The notes: generated by a model not told the origin, from the sequence alone. Positions 7,488 to 16,553 are shown, numbered from the stretch's first letter. The stretch: DNA of 64,000 nucleotides from Microbacterium wangchenii (GCF_004564355.1 NZ_CP038266.1:2294001-2358000), one strand, 5' to 3'. Program-made: numbers and translations.

Positions 7488-8356
7488 TCGCGATCCGCCT
7501 CGAAACGGCCGCCGTCGCGAGGTCGCCGAGGGGATACGGCCAGTGCGGCGCCGATGTAGCCGAGCAGGGCGCCGAACCATACGAAGAGAGCGCCGTAGCT
7601 GGGCCCGGGGTATCCGCCCGCGATGGCGGCCGAGATCACCAGTCCCGCCGTGAGCAGAGCGATCAGGACCGCCGACTCCCGCATCAGAGTGCGTGCGCGC
7701 CTGCGGAGACCGACCAGCATCAGAACGGCGAGGATCAGCACGACGATCCGCGCGAGCGGCTCGATGAGGCGCTGCCATTGAAGGACGCCGTCGGGGTCGC
7801 TGAACACATCTCGGATGGCCTGCGTCGTCAGGAGGGCGGTCGCGCTCCCCTGGATCCACGGCATGAACGATCCCAGGACGACGAACAGGAAGCCGAAGAG
7901 AACGAGGACGATGCGCACCGCCGGCCGCCAGTCCGGAGTGCTCTGCACGAGGGTGGCGCTCACGGTGATCTCCCGCCACCCATCACGAGCCGTGAAGAGC
8001 AGCTGGCGAGTCATCGATCCGGCCGCCCGGGGGCGTGGCGCCCGCACCGCGACGCCCACGGTCGCCGTCGCCTGTGCCGGGACGACGACTTCGTCCGGAT
8101 CGAACCGGAGCAGCACGGCCCGGTCATCCGACTCGCCGGCCAACCAGATGTGCAGCGGTTCTACCGCATCGTTGTTGTCGACGAAGAGCTGGAGGCTGCA
8201 GCGCTGTTCGCCGGCATCGAGCCTGATCTCTGCCGGATCGACCCGCAGAGCGACCGAGGCAGGGTGCGACGGCGCGACCGGCAGGAGACATGCCGCGCAG
8301 AAGCGGTCAGAAGAGTCCAGCTCCGCGTGGCAGAACTCGCATTCCTGCGCCGCCAT
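7481..8356 (-). CDS. Zinc-ribbon / Ig-like / four-helix membrane protein (shorter paralogue)
   Basis: 291 residues. N-terminal zinc ribbon CEFCHAELDSSDRFCAAC (about 6-23), one Ig-like beta domain (about 35-135; hallmarks LQLFVDNND and a closing VSATLVQSTPDWRP), then four transmembrane helices, the first carrying VVLGSFMPW. The same order, the FMPW motif and the VSATLVQS joint occur in the 708-residue protein at 9203, which has four Ig-like domains, so the two are paralogues. With no helix between the zinc ribbon and the Ig-like domain, both should be on the cytoplasmic side (inference). ATG 8356 is preferred: GAGGA lies 7 bases upstream and the zinc ribbon starts there. Candidate membrane partner of the injection system. 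Confidence 0.65.
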   Translation of the reverse strand: MAAQECEFCHAELDSSDRFCAACLLPVAPSHPASVALRVDPAEIRLDAGEQRCSLQLFVDNNDAVEPLHIWLAGESDDRAVLLRFDPDEVVVPAQATATVGVAVRAPRPRAAGSMTRQLLFTARDGWREITVSATLVQSTPDWRPAVRIVLVLFGFLFVVLGSFMPWIQGSATALLTTQAIRDVFSDPDGVLQWQRLIEPLARIVVLILAVLMLVGLRRRARTLMRESAVLIALLTAGLVISAAIAGGYPGPSYGALFVWFGALLGYIGAALAVSPRRPRDGGRFEADRDQ

Positions 8357-8429
8357 CGCCGTGTCCTCACACTCGACACCACACTCGAGACCGGATCGTA
8401 TCGCGCGCCGTTTTCGCCGGTGGGCACTG

Positions 8430-8443
8430 TGCCCTTTTGGGCA
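8430..8443. promoter_or_regulatory. TGCCC-N4-GGGCA palindrome, site 2
   Basis: Exact copy, TGCCCTTTTGGGCA, between the divergent zinc-ribbon membrane gene and the M23 peptidase gene. A further GGGCA half-site stands at 8422-8426. TAGATT (8467-8472) downstream could be the -10 box for the peptidase gene. Confidence 0.65.
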
Positions 8444-8495
8444 GGGATCGCGACTCCATACAGCGATAGATTGGCCGCGCGAAGGCGATGACGTC

Positions 8496-9110
8496 ATGGA
8501 TCCGTTGCACTCGGCCGCCGCACCGGTCGGCACCTCTCGCGGTCCGTCCCTCAGCGCGGCGGAACCGCCGGCTCACCGCGTGGTCGTGGCGGACGCGATC
8601 CGTGCGGTCACCTTCCTCCTCGCCGTGACGCTCGGTGCCATCGCATTCCAGCCCCTCGTCGACGCGCCGGGGCTGCAGGCCTCCGCCGGCCTGCCCGGGA
8701 CGGGGTACGTGGTGCCCGCGGCCGCCGGGGTGTCGTGCGACTGGACATGCCACCGCGAGAGGAAGCCCTCCTCGCCCGAGCCGGGCACCGACTTCGCCGC
8801 TCCATACGGCACGCCGGTGGCATCAGCGGACGCGGGGACGGTGATCAGCGTGAAGTCCGACCCCTCCACCGCCACCGGCCGGCTCATCGCCATCCGACTC
8901 GACGACGGATACACCGTCCGATACCTGCACCTCTCCGAATCCCTGGTGGACCCGGGGCAGCGGGTGACGCGCGGGCAGATCATCGCGGTGTCCGGTGCCA
9001 GCGGCGGCGGGCGTGACTGGCACTACGGGCCGCACGTGCACGTGACACTGTGGCAGGGCGCGGAGTGGTCAGGGCCCACCGTCGATTTCGAGCGTTACGT
9101 CGGGAAGTGA
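8496..9110 (+). CDS. Membrane-anchored M23-family peptidase-like protein
   Basis: 204 residues. A hydrophobic segment at about 30-50 (VTFLLAVTLGAIAF) acts as signal anchor or signal peptide. An M23/LytM domain follows: PGTDFAAPYGTPV, RYLHLSESLVDPGQRV and the metal-binding HVHVTLW. M23 enzymes cut peptidoglycan cross-bridges outside the membrane. The first zinc-ligand histidine, expected four residues before the Asp of PGTD, is Glu here; a nearby CHRER histidine may replace it, as I recall for actinophage relatives. The ATG at 8496 has GAAGG 9 bases upstream. Flanked by the two paralogous membrane proteins and preceded by an operator copy, so it may thin the wall for the injection system. Confidence 0.75.
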   Translation: MDPLHSAAAPVGTSRGPSLSAAEPPAHRVVVADAIRAVTFLLAVTLGAIAFQPLVDAPGLQASAGLPGTGYVVPAAAGVSCDWTCHRERKPSSPEPGTDFAAPYGTPVASADAGTVISVKSDPSTATGRLIAIRLDDGYTVRYLHLSESLVDPGQRVTRGQIIAVSGASGGGRDWHYGPHVHVTLWQGAEWSGPTVDFERYVGK

Positions 9111-9146
9111 GCGCCGCCCGCACGCTCGGCCGGAGGCAGTCCCTGA

Positions 9147-9160
9147 TGCCCATTGGGGCA
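9147..9160. promoter_or_regulatory. TGCCC-N4-GGGCA palindrome, site 3
   Basis: Exact copy, TGCCCATTGGGGCA, centred about 50 bases before the ATG at 9203. TAGCAT (9191-9196) ends 6 bases before that ATG and probably is the -10 box of a leaderless mRNA. No clear -35 box, which fits a promoter needing an activator. Confidence 0.65.
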
Positions 9161-9202
9161 CGACTCGGGATCGTTGCGGAGCGCACGTTCTAGCATTCGG
9201 CT

Positions 9203-11329
9203 ATGGAGGCGGTCGAGGAGTCGAACGGCGTGCTGATCTGCGGCAACTGCGGCACCAAGAACCCGCTGACCGCACAGTTCTGCTCCCACTGCGACTCGTA
9301 CCTCGGATGGGATCGGGGCCAGGCGACCCTCGACGGCGCACCCCTCGCCGGGGCCGCTCCGCTGGTGGTGGAGGAAGCGCCGATGGCCGGGGCCCGCGTG
9401 GACGCGCCCGCCGACGCCGACAGCGCGATCACTGCTCCGCAGGACGCGGCCGCGCCCCCTCCGGCGCCTCCCCCGCCGCCGCCCGGACCAGCCCCGCCGA
9501 CCGTGCCGCCCCCCACCGCCGGCACCGGCGATGCGCGCGCCCCGACCGAGGAGGCGGCACCGACGGCCCCCACGCAACGGGTACCCGACCCGCCGGCGCC
9601 CCCGAAGGCGCTCCCACCCGAAATCGCGACACCGACGATCGCGATCGAGATCACGCCGGGATCGACGACGACCGCGGCCCTCGAGATACGGAATCCTTCA
9701 CCGATCGTCGACGGCTACGTCCTCACCCCGCTGAACGCGCCGCCGTGGCTGCTGGTCACTCAGGAGGACGCCCATCTCATGCCGGGGGAAGGCCGCATCA
9801 TCACCGTGACGTTCGGCACGAGACCGGGCGGGATGATCATCGCGCAGCGACTGCAGGTGACGCTGGTCCTCCGCTCCGAGGCGAGTCCCGAGGCCCGCAC
9901 CGAGGTCGAGGTAGCGATCACCGTCCCTCCGCAAGGGCCCCCTGCCTCGATGGAGGTGACCCCGACGCTGCTGCGGCTCGTCGACATCGCCCTGGGATCG
10001 TTCCAGATCCGCCTAGACAACCGCCTCGCGAACTACCCGCAGCGCTTCGCCCTGCATGGCCGCGACCCCGAGAAGGTGGTGCAGTTCTCCTTCTCCCCCG
10101 CGGTGGTCGAGGTAGGACCCGGCCAGCTCGTGGAGGCGGAGGGCATGTTCACGGTCCCGGCCATCGACGCGGGCACGGAAATCAGCCGGCAGCTCACCAT
10201 CAGCGCGGCCAACGACGCCGCCGAACTCACCGCGCTCGTGACGCTCCTGCAGCGGACCTCTCCCGCGCCCGAATTCGTCCCGGTGGAGGTCGAGCTCGCG
10301 CCGAGCCATCTCACGGCGGTCGACACCGACACGGTGGACTTCGACGTCCGCATCGACAACCGCAAGGGCAATGCGCCCGCGTCCCTCGAGCTGCACGGCC
10401 AGGACCCGGAGGACCGTGCGCGGTTCGCGTTCACCCCGGCGCGTGTCACCGTGCCCGAAGGCACGGAGACCGTCGTGAGGGCGAGGATCCGCTCCTCTCT
10501 GCCGGAGGAGGGCGAGACCGTCGACCGACCCTTCTCGGTGATCGCATCGCACGGCCCGCACGACGTCGAAGCCACCGGCACGCTGGAGCTGACATCGACG
10601 CCCTCTCCGCTTCGGACCGCCGAGCTGCGCATGGAGCCGGCCGTCCTCAATGTCGGCGGCTCCCAGCACGGCGTCTTCCGGCTGCTCGTCGACAACCGAC
10701 GCGGCGTCCGCCCGCTCGCCGTCGCCTGGTCGGGGCAGTCCTCCGACGGTACGGTGAACTTCCGGTTCCTCCCGCCGAGCACGACCGTCATGCCGCAATC
10801 GACCGGAACGGTCCGCGTCGAGGTGGAAAGCCCCGGTCCCCCGCCGTCGCAGTCGAAGGTCTCCCAATTGCGGATCACCGCCGCCGACGGGCAGGGGATG
10901 ATCGAGACGTCGGCGACCCTCGTGCAGTCCGCCAACGACCGGCGACCGCTCGCCAAGCTCCTCTTCGTCATCATCGGCGCGCTGCTCATGGTGATCGGCG
11001 CGTTCATGCCCTGGGTGGATGGCGACGACTACGCCCAGCTCGCTGACATCATCGTGAACCGCAACGTGTCCGAGGTCGAGACCGCGGTCGCGGTGGCCGC
11101 CCACCTCGCGATCGTGCTGCTGGTCGTCGCGATCCTCTTCGGTTTGTCCGGCAAGTCCGGCAGCCTCATGCGCCGCTCCGCGGTGGTCGCCTTCCTGACC
11201 TCCGCCGGCTTCGCCGTGTACGCGTTCGTGGTGGATGACTTCGTGGTGCTCCTGGTCGGGCTTTTCGTCGTGTGGGTGGGCGCCGTGCTGGTGTACATCG
11301 GCGGGATCTTCGCCCGCCCGCGCCGCTGA
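9203..11329 (+). CDS. Zinc-ribbon / four Ig-like repeats / four-helix membrane protein
   Basis: 708 residues. Zinc ribbon CGNCGTKNPLTAQFCSHC at about 14-31; a Pro/Ala-rich linker (about 60-140) with a run of prolines; four Ig-like beta repeats of about 100-115 residues (about 145-250, 250-362, 362-475, 475-590), three of them with an LDNR/IDNR/VDNR strand motif; and four transmembrane helices, the first with VIGAFMPWV. It is the larger paralogue of the protein at 7481-8356. Zinc ribbon and repeats probably lie in the cytoplasm because no helix precedes them. A membrane adaptor has been described for Streptomyces cytoplasmic injection systems; a similar docking role here is my inference and homology is untested. 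Confidence 0.65.
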   Translation: MEAVEESNGVLICGNCGTKNPLTAQFCSHCDSYLGWDRGQATLDGAPLAGAAPLVVEEAPMAGARVDAPADADSAITAPQDAAAPPPAPPPPPPGPAPPTVPPPTAGTGDARAPTEEAAPTAPTQRVPDPPAPPKALPPEIATPTIAIEITPGSTTTAALEIRNPSPIVDGYVLTPLNAPPWLLVTQEDAHLMPGEGRIITVTFGTRPGGMIIAQRLQVTLVLRSEASPEARTEVEVAITVPPQGPPASMEVTPTLLRLVDIALGSFQIRLDNRLANYPQRFALHGRDPEKVVQFSFSPAVVEVGPGQLVEAEGMFTVPAIDAGTEISRQLTISAANDAAELTALVTLLQRTSPAPEFVPVEVELAPSHLTAVDTDTVDFDVRIDNRKGNAPASLELHGQDPEDRARFAFTPARVTVPEGTETVVRARIRSSLPEEGETVDRPFSVIASHGPHDVEATGTLELTSTPSPLRTAELRMEPAVLNVGGSQHGVFRLLVDNRRGVRPLAVAWSGQSSDGTVNFRFLPPSTTVMPQSTGTVRVEVESPGPPPSQSKVSQLRITAADGQGMIETSATLVQSANDRRPLAKLLFVIIGALLMVIGAFMPWVDGDDYAQLADIIVNRNVSEVETAVAVAAHLAIVLLVVAILFGLSGKSGSLMRRSAVVAFLTSAGFAVYAFVVDDFVVLLVGLFVVWVGAVLVYIGGIFARPRR

Positions 11330-11377
11330 CTCCGCTGACGGGAGGGACGCTGTCGCGCGGGTGACGACGAGGACACA

Positions 11378-13615
11378 ATGGGGGTTGTGGAGGCCAGGCT
11401 TCACGAGGGGTTCGAGGCAGCGCGGGCTGGGTCCGCGTCGCCCCCCGGACCGGTGCGCACTCCACCCGGCGGCAAGGTCGATGTGATCCGGCCCCGACTG
11501 CTGCGCCGCCTGGAGGCTCCGCGGGTGCTGTTGATCGCCGGCCGCGGTGCGGGGAAGACCACGCTGCTGCGTCAGCTCACCGAGATGCACGCCGACCACG
11601 ACCGCATCACCGTCCTGGCTCTCGGTCCCCCGCACCGCCGTCCGGCCGTCCTCGAGGACGCGCTCGGGGCCGTCCTGGCCGGACGACCGGACACCATCGC
11701 GCTGGACAACGCCGAGCACGTCGTCGCGGGACCGGCCGCCGCCGTCCTCACGCGGCTGCTCGCCGCGCCCGAAGGGTTCCCCCGGATCGTGGTGGCGAGC
11801 GGCATCGCACCGGACTTCGCGCTCGCGCGCGCCGAGTTCACCGCGGTCTCCCTCGTGGAGGAGTGCGAGCTCGTGCTGCGCCTGGACGAACTCATGGCGC
11901 TCATCCGGCACGAGCTCGGTGTGCGCGTCGCACCCGACACAGCCGCGGGAATCCTTGATGCGACCGGTGGATGGCCGGCAACCGTGCGGCGGCTCCTGCT
12001 GCACGTTCAGTGCCAGGGTCCGGCGCGCACCGACGGCGACCTCCTGGACGCACTGGCCGATCCCGGCTGGCGCGAACCGCTGTCCTCCGGAGCCGGGGGT
12101 GCCGGCCAGGCGTGGCGGCTGCCGAATCCCCCGCCGCGAGCGGACCCCGGCGCCGCCGCGGCGCTGCTCCCGCCGCGGGTGTTCCGCGCGGTCCAGCCAC
12201 TCGCGGGCGGCGACGTCGTCGGCGCCACCCGTCTGCTCGATGCCCTCGTCCGATGCCCCGCCGATTCATGGGACGCGTGGGCGGCGCGGCTCGCGCTGCT
12301 CATCATCCGCGCTCCCCTGCTCGGGACCACTGCCACCGCCGACGCGCTGTTCCGGCTCGAGCGCGACGCCGCAGCGCGGGGCCTGACACGGTTGGCACGG
12401 CTGGTACGCGGAACCCTCGGCGCAGCCGCCGCGCTGCCCTCCGCCGACGCCGCCCTCCGGGACACCATCGCCGCCTGCGCGGCGGACGGCGACGCCGTCG
12501 GAGAGGCGATCCTGGAGGCTCTGGCCCTGCTGTGGCAGCTGCGGTCCGGCGTGGTGCCGCGCGAACGGGACGCGGTGCTCGATCTCGCGACGCGGTTCGA
12601 CGCGCTCGGCTGCCCGGACGTCGCGGGATGGATCACCGCCGCGCTCGTCCTGGCGGGGATCGAGGGCGCCCACCTCGCGCCGCCCGAGCTCGATGGGAGG
12701 CGGATCGCGGCGTTCCAGGATCAGATGAGCCGCGGCGCGCGAGATCTCCTCGCCGCGGCCGAAAGCGAGGACGGCGATCGCTCCGGCCGGCTGCGCGCGT
12801 CCGCGCTGCGCATCGGCGTCCCTCGCCTCCCCGCCGCCCTGCGCCCTATCGAGCGCGCACCACGCCCGCGCGGCGCCGAGTCCGTGCTCCATTCGGCCGA
12901 CGCGCCGGTCGTGCTGACGTGCTTCGGCTCGTTCCACCTGCGCATCGGGGGAAGGGATGTCGATGTCTCCAGCGTCCGCCCGCAGGCGCGCACTTTGCTG
13001 CGACTGCTCGCCCTGAGCGCCGGCGGGCCGGTGCACCGCGAGTGGATCGCCGAGATCATCTGGCCCGACCTGCCGTTGGACTCGGCGGTGCACGCCCTGC
13101 ACGTGAGCGTGTCGAGCCTGCGACGCGCGTTGAACGCCTACGGGCATGGGACGGGCGGAAGACTCGTCGAGCGGCGCGGCAATGCGTACGCGCTGCGACT
13201 GGACCGCTTCGACCACTGCGATCTCGTGTCCTTCGATTCCCGTCTGACCGCCGCCACCGACGCCCGCGCCCGCGGGGACATCGACACGGCGGTGCGGCAG
13301 CTGGATGGTGCGGTGGAGCTGTACCTCGGCGACGTGCTGCCCGAGGACGGCCCGGCGGACTGGGTCGTCGGCACCCGAGAGCGGTATCGCGCCCGCGCCG
13401 CCGAGGCGGCCGCGGCCCTCGCGCTGCTGGAGCTGCGCCGTGCCGACACCTCCGCGGCGCTGCACGCGGCGGAGCGTGCGGTGGAGATCGACCCGTGGAC
13501 GGACGCCGCGTGGCGCGCGCTCACGACCGTGCACCGATCCGCCGACGACCTCATCGCCCTCGCGCGCACCGAGGAGCGGTACCGCCGCATGCTCCACTCG
13601 CTCGGCGTGCGCTGA
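11378..13615 (+). CDS. ATPase-BTAD transcriptional regulator (SARP-like)
   Basis: 745 residues. The N-terminal P-loop ATPase domain has Walker A GRGAGKTT (55-62) and a Walker B-like DTIALDNAEHV near 105. A helical, repeat-like middle follows. Residues about 511-605 form an OmpR/SARP winged helix (LTCFGSFHLRIGGRDVDVSS ... HVSVSSLRRAL), and 611-745 the BTAD helical domain ending in RYRRMLHSLGVR. The DNA-binding domain at the C-terminus rather than the N-terminus is unusual for SARPs. ATG has GAGGA nearby. It lies 48 bases after the membrane gene on the same strand and ends 11 bases from the last eCIS structural gene, so it is a likely cluster regulator. Confidence 0.8.
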   Translation: MGVVEARLHEGFEAARAGSASPPGPVRTPPGGKVDVIRPRLLRRLEAPRVLLIAGRGAGKTTLLRQLTEMHADHDRITVLALGPPHRRPAVLEDALGAVLAGRPDTIALDNAEHVVAGPAAAVLTRLLAAPEGFPRIVVASGIAPDFALARAEFTAVSLVEECELVLRLDELMALIRHELGVRVAPDTAAGILDATGGWPATVRRLLLHVQCQGPARTDGDLLDALADPGWREPLSSGAGGAGQAWRLPNPPPRADPGAAAALLPPRVFRAVQPLAGGDVVGATRLLDALVRCPADSWDAWAARLALLIIRAPLLGTTATADALFRLERDAAARGLTRLARLVRGTLGAAAALPSADAALRDTIAACAADGDAVGEAILEALALLWQLRSGVVPRERDAVLDLATRFDALGCPDVAGWITAALVLAGIEGAHLAPPELDGRRIAAFQDQMSRGARDLLAAAESEDGDRSGRLRASALRIGVPRLPAALRPIERAPRPRGAESVLHSADAPVVLTCFGSFHLRIGGRDVDVSSVRPQARTLLRLLALSAGGPVHREWIAEIIWPDLPLDSAVHALHVSVSSLRRALNAYGHGTGGRLVERRGNAYALRLDRFDHCDLVSFDSRLTAATDARARGDIDTAVRQLDGAVELYLGDVLPEDGPADWVVGTRERYRARAAEAAAALALLELRRADTSAALHAAERAVEIDPWTDAAWRALTTVHRSADDLIALARTEERYRRMLHSLGVR

Positions 13616-13626
13616 GCGCTCTGTCG

Positions 13627-14178
13627 TCAGCCGGAGACGGGCACCAGCTCGACCTCGAGATCGAAGAGCAGGTGGGCCGGCACCGACGCGGCAGCCGCAC
13701 GGGCCAGGCGGGCGCGGTCCGCTTCCTCGAGCGGCACCGTGCTGGCCACCACGATCCGCACCCGCTGCTCTGGCGCGGCAGGATCCGGCACCGTTCCGAT
13801 CCACACCCCGCCCCCGTCGGTGACGGTCACCTCAGCGGCCGGTCCGGCCGCGAGGGACACGGCATGCCGGATACCGGTGGCGGTGCCCCGAAGCCGGTGC
13901 AGCGTCGCAGCCTCGGCGATGAAGCGCCGCCGCTGCTCCAGCGGCCAGTTCTGGTCGAGCTCGACGTCGACCCATCCCGCCAGCCATTCCAGGAAGTCCG
14001 CCGGGGCGGAGAAGGGGTCGATATACGCCGGCAGGCTGTCCAGCACCGCGTACACCGGCGCCACCGTCGCGTCGAAGGCCGGCAGGAAGCGCTGCAGGAA
14101 GTCGTCGTCCTGCAGGATCCCGGGCAGCCGGTCGAGAAGGGGCGCCGGTGTGCCGAGGCCGGGGATGACACCGCGCAT
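13627..14178 (-). CDS. Short phage tail protein I-like baseplate protein
   Basis: 183 residues resembling the phage tail protein domain related to P2 gpI: LLDRLPGILQDDDFLQRFLPAFD at the start, WLAGWVDVELDQNWPLEQRR and LHRLRGTATGIRHAV in the middle. In Afp/PVC systems this slot (Afp12) is filled by a far longer protein, so only a core wedge domain is present here. Last gene of the structural set on the minus strand, one base after the stop of the baseplate J gene. It faces the BTAD regulator gene tail to tail with 11 bases between. Confidence 0.75.
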   Translation of the reverse strand: MRGVIPGLGTPAPLLDRLPGILQDDDFLQRFLPAFDATVAPVYAVLDSLPAYIDPFSAPADFLEWLAGWVDVELDQNWPLEQRRRFIAEAATLHRLRGTATGIRHAVSLAAGPAAEVTVTDGGGVWIGTVPDPAAPEQRVRIVVASTVPLEEADRARLARAAAASVPAHLLFDLEVELVPVSG

Positions 14179-14179
14179 G

Positions 14180-16132
14180 TCACACCCCGGCGGTCACGCG
14201 GACCCGGTGTTCATACGAGAACGGGACCGACTCGGCGCCCCATTCCAGCCGCTGCGTCGGCTCGCCACGGGTCCCCTTGTCCGGATCAGCGGGGAACAGC
14301 AGCACCTCGTCGACGAGTTCGGTTCCGGTCAGGTTGTGCAGCACCGCGTGGAGTTCGCCGGCCGACAGCGGCCGGCCGAAGGGCCAGCCCGTGCCGTCGG
14401 CGCCGCCGGTGAGCGGATCGAGATAGCGGTACAGCGCCTGCAGCGCTGCCGTCCGCAGGCTCGCGACGGCCACCCGAGGACGGGCGGCGAGACTCGCCAC
14501 GACCGTCACTCCGCGGTAGTCCGGTGTGCGGAGCAGGACTCGGGCACCGGCGGAGCGGCGTGGCTCCAGCTCGTCGCGGATCTGGGTCAGCAGCTCGGCG
14601 GACGGCTGCAGATCGGCCAGCTCCCGCCGGCCGTCCTCGCCGATGGCCACCCGAGGGACCACGAGCACGCGCACCTCGCCGGAGGCGCCGCTCTCGGACG
14701 CGGGGATGCAGTGCACCCGCGCGACGCCCGGCGTCGACCGTCGCACGAGCTGCTCGTAGTCCTCCGGAGTCACGGCGCGGTCGCGGGTGCGCAGGATCAA
14801 CGGCCCGCGGACCTTCGCCTCCTCGACGGTCTCGCCGTCGGCTCCCCCCGTCGCAGCAGCGCGGTTCTCGCAGCGGCCCACGAACGGGATGCCGCTGCGG
14901 ACGACCACGAGGGATCCGGCCGAGAGGTTCCCGACGAGGCCGCCGCCGATGCGATAGCGCCGCACCACCAGCGGCGCACCCTTGGGCGGGACGGCCCCGA
15001 AGGCCCGCAGGCTGCCGTCGGGCTCGCGGACGGCGGGCGGGAAGCGCACGGTTCCGCTGCTGCGATCGACGGTGATGCGCCGCTCGCCGGCATCGAGCCC
15101 GGCGAATGTGTCGGTCTCACGCCAGGACTCCCACCCCGCGCCGGCGCCCACCTCGACGATGAACTCCGTGCCGTCCGCGACGACCGGGTGAGCCGCCAGC
15201 GGGAACTGCTGACCGGGCACCCCCTCGGACAGTCCGAGGACCTCGTCGGCCACGGTGGTGGCGTGCACGGCGGGGGCGACCGCGCCCACCGCGTCTGCCG
15301 ACGCAGACCGCACCACGGGTGATGCGCTGTACGTCGGCGCTCCCGAATCGGCCTCGATCAGGCGGCACCGCAGCCATCCGGCCCGCACTCCGCCCAGCGT
15401 CGCCGCCGCATGGCTGCGCGGCACCACGAGGAGCACCTCGCCGGCCTGGTTCAAGCCGCCGGTGCCGTCCGAGACCACGTCGCACGCTGTCCAGTCCGAG
15501 CCCGTGTATGCCTCCCAGCGCAGCGTGGGCGCGAGCGGGTCGACGCCGACGCCGCGCACGGCGCAGTCGAGGGTCAGCCGCACCGCCATCGCCCCGGCCG
15601 CGTCGTTCAGCCCGAACAGCAGCCCGTCGCCGACGGCGGGATTCGGAGAGAATGCGTCCAGCCGGCCGTCGCCCAACCGCGACGCCGACCGCACCGCGGG
15701 CTCCGCGTCAGCCGGCTGCGAGCCGATATGGGTGAGGCGGCGGGGCCGGACGCTGGTCGCGTCGGTCGTCGTGAACACGACTGCCGGCCGGTCCTCCGTC
15801 CGTCGCGTGGCCGCCTCGGTACCACCGGGGATCGTGACGTCGTGCGGTCGCGGCGCGGTGAGCCAGAAGACGATGTCGGTCGTGGCCGCGGCGGGAGGAT
15901 GCGGCGACACTCCCAGCAGGTTCAGGAACTCGACGTACAGGCGGTCCGGCACCCGGTTGAGGCGGTAGAGGAGCTCATCGACCATCTGTGCGAACGCCTC
16001 GAGCAGCGTCACTCCGGGATCGGACACGTTGTGGTCGGTCCACTCCGGGCAGGAGACGGCGATGAAGCGCTTGGCATCGTCCACGAGGTCCTGGAAGCGG
16101 CGATCATCCAGACGCGGTGCGGGAAGGGTCAT
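14180..16132 (-). CDS. Baseplate J-like protein (Afp11 type)
   Basis: 650 residues. The N-terminal segment (DDAKRFIAVSCPEWTDHN, FAQMVDELLYRLNRVPDRLY) matches putative baseplate assembly proteins of contractile systems. The middle is a beta-rich insertion, and the baseplate J core near 430-560 contains RDRAVTPEDYEQLVRR. The C-terminus holds LSAGELHAVLHNLTGTELVDE. Baseplate J proteins form the wedge ring around the spike and trigger sheath contraction. The start overlaps the stop of the gp25 gene by four bases, so translation is coupled. Length is in the range seen for Afp11 relatives. Confidence 0.85.
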   Translation of the reverse strand: MTLPAPRLDDRRFQDLVDDAKRFIAVSCPEWTDHNVSDPGVTLLEAFAQMVDELLYRLNRVPDRLYVEFLNLLGVSPHPPAAATTDIVFWLTAPRPHDVTIPGGTEAATRRTEDRPAVVFTTTDATSVRPRRLTHIGSQPADAEPAVRSASRLGDGRLDAFSPNPAVGDGLLFGLNDAAGAMAVRLTLDCAVRGVGVDPLAPTLRWEAYTGSDWTACDVVSDGTGGLNQAGEVLLVVPRSHAAATLGGVRAGWLRCRLIEADSGAPTYSASPVVRSASADAVGAVAPAVHATTVADEVLGLSEGVPGQQFPLAAHPVVADGTEFIVEVGAGAGWESWRETDTFAGLDAGERRITVDRSSGTVRFPPAVREPDGSLRAFGAVPPKGAPLVVRRYRIGGGLVGNLSAGSLVVVRSGIPFVGRCENRAAATGGADGETVEEAKVRGPLILRTRDRAVTPEDYEQLVRRSTPGVARVHCIPASESGASGEVRVLVVPRVAIGEDGRRELADLQPSAELLTQIRDELEPRRSAGARVLLRTPDYRGVTVVASLAARPRVAVASLRTAALQALYRYLDPLTGGADGTGWPFGRPLSAGELHAVLHNLTGTELVDEVLLFPADPDKGTRGEPTQRLEWGAESVPFSYEHRVRVTAGV

Positions 16133-16539
16133 GACGCCGTCCTTTCATGCTGGGGGATGACATAGAACGGGAACACGAGGTTGCGTGGGTCGTTCGTACC
16201 GCGGATCTCATAACGGACGTCGATGAGCAGTACCCCCTCGGTGCTGCGCTCGAGCGAGACCGCCACGCCGACGACGTCGATGCGCGGCTCCCAGAACCCC
16301 AGCGCGTCGCGGACCGCGTTGCCGATGGCGCCGGCCGTCGTCGCATCCGCGGGCGCGAACACATACTCGTGCACAGCGCAGCCGAACTCGGGTCGCATGG
16401 GCCGCTCCCCGGGGGCGGTCGCCAGGATCAGACGGATGCTCTCCTCGATTTTCCGATCGCCCTCTGACAGGGCGATGCGCCCGGTCGGATCGGTGCGTAC
16501 GGGGAACGACCAGCCCCACCCGACGAACTCCTGCGCCAT
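16129..16539 (-). CDS. gp25-like baseplate wedge protein (Afp9 type)
   Basis: 136 residues with the gp25/W family core: IEESIRLILATAPGERPMRPEFG (about 31-53), the EPR loop in GFWEPRIDVV near 81-90 and a closing strand with LLIDVRYEI. gp25-like proteins join the baseplate to the first sheath ring. ATG 16539 is chosen because GGGAG stands 5 bases upstream; an in-frame ATG lies 15 bases earlier. Between the spike gene and baseplate J, the standard order in eCIS clusters. Confidence 0.88.
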   Translation of the reverse strand: MAQEFVGWGWSFPVRTDPTGRIALSEGDRKIEESIRLILATAPGERPMRPEFGCAVHEYVFAPADATTAGAIGNAVRDALGFWEPRIDVVGVAVSLERSTEGVLLIDVRYEIRGTNDPRNLVFPFYVIPQHERTAS

Positions 16540-16553
16540 GACCGCTCCCGCCA

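Noticed and set aside
10013-12004. 663-codon minus-strand frame across two plus-strand genes
   Set aside because: Low-complexity His/Glu/Arg/Gly-rich translation, typical of antisense frames; both plus genes have clear domains.
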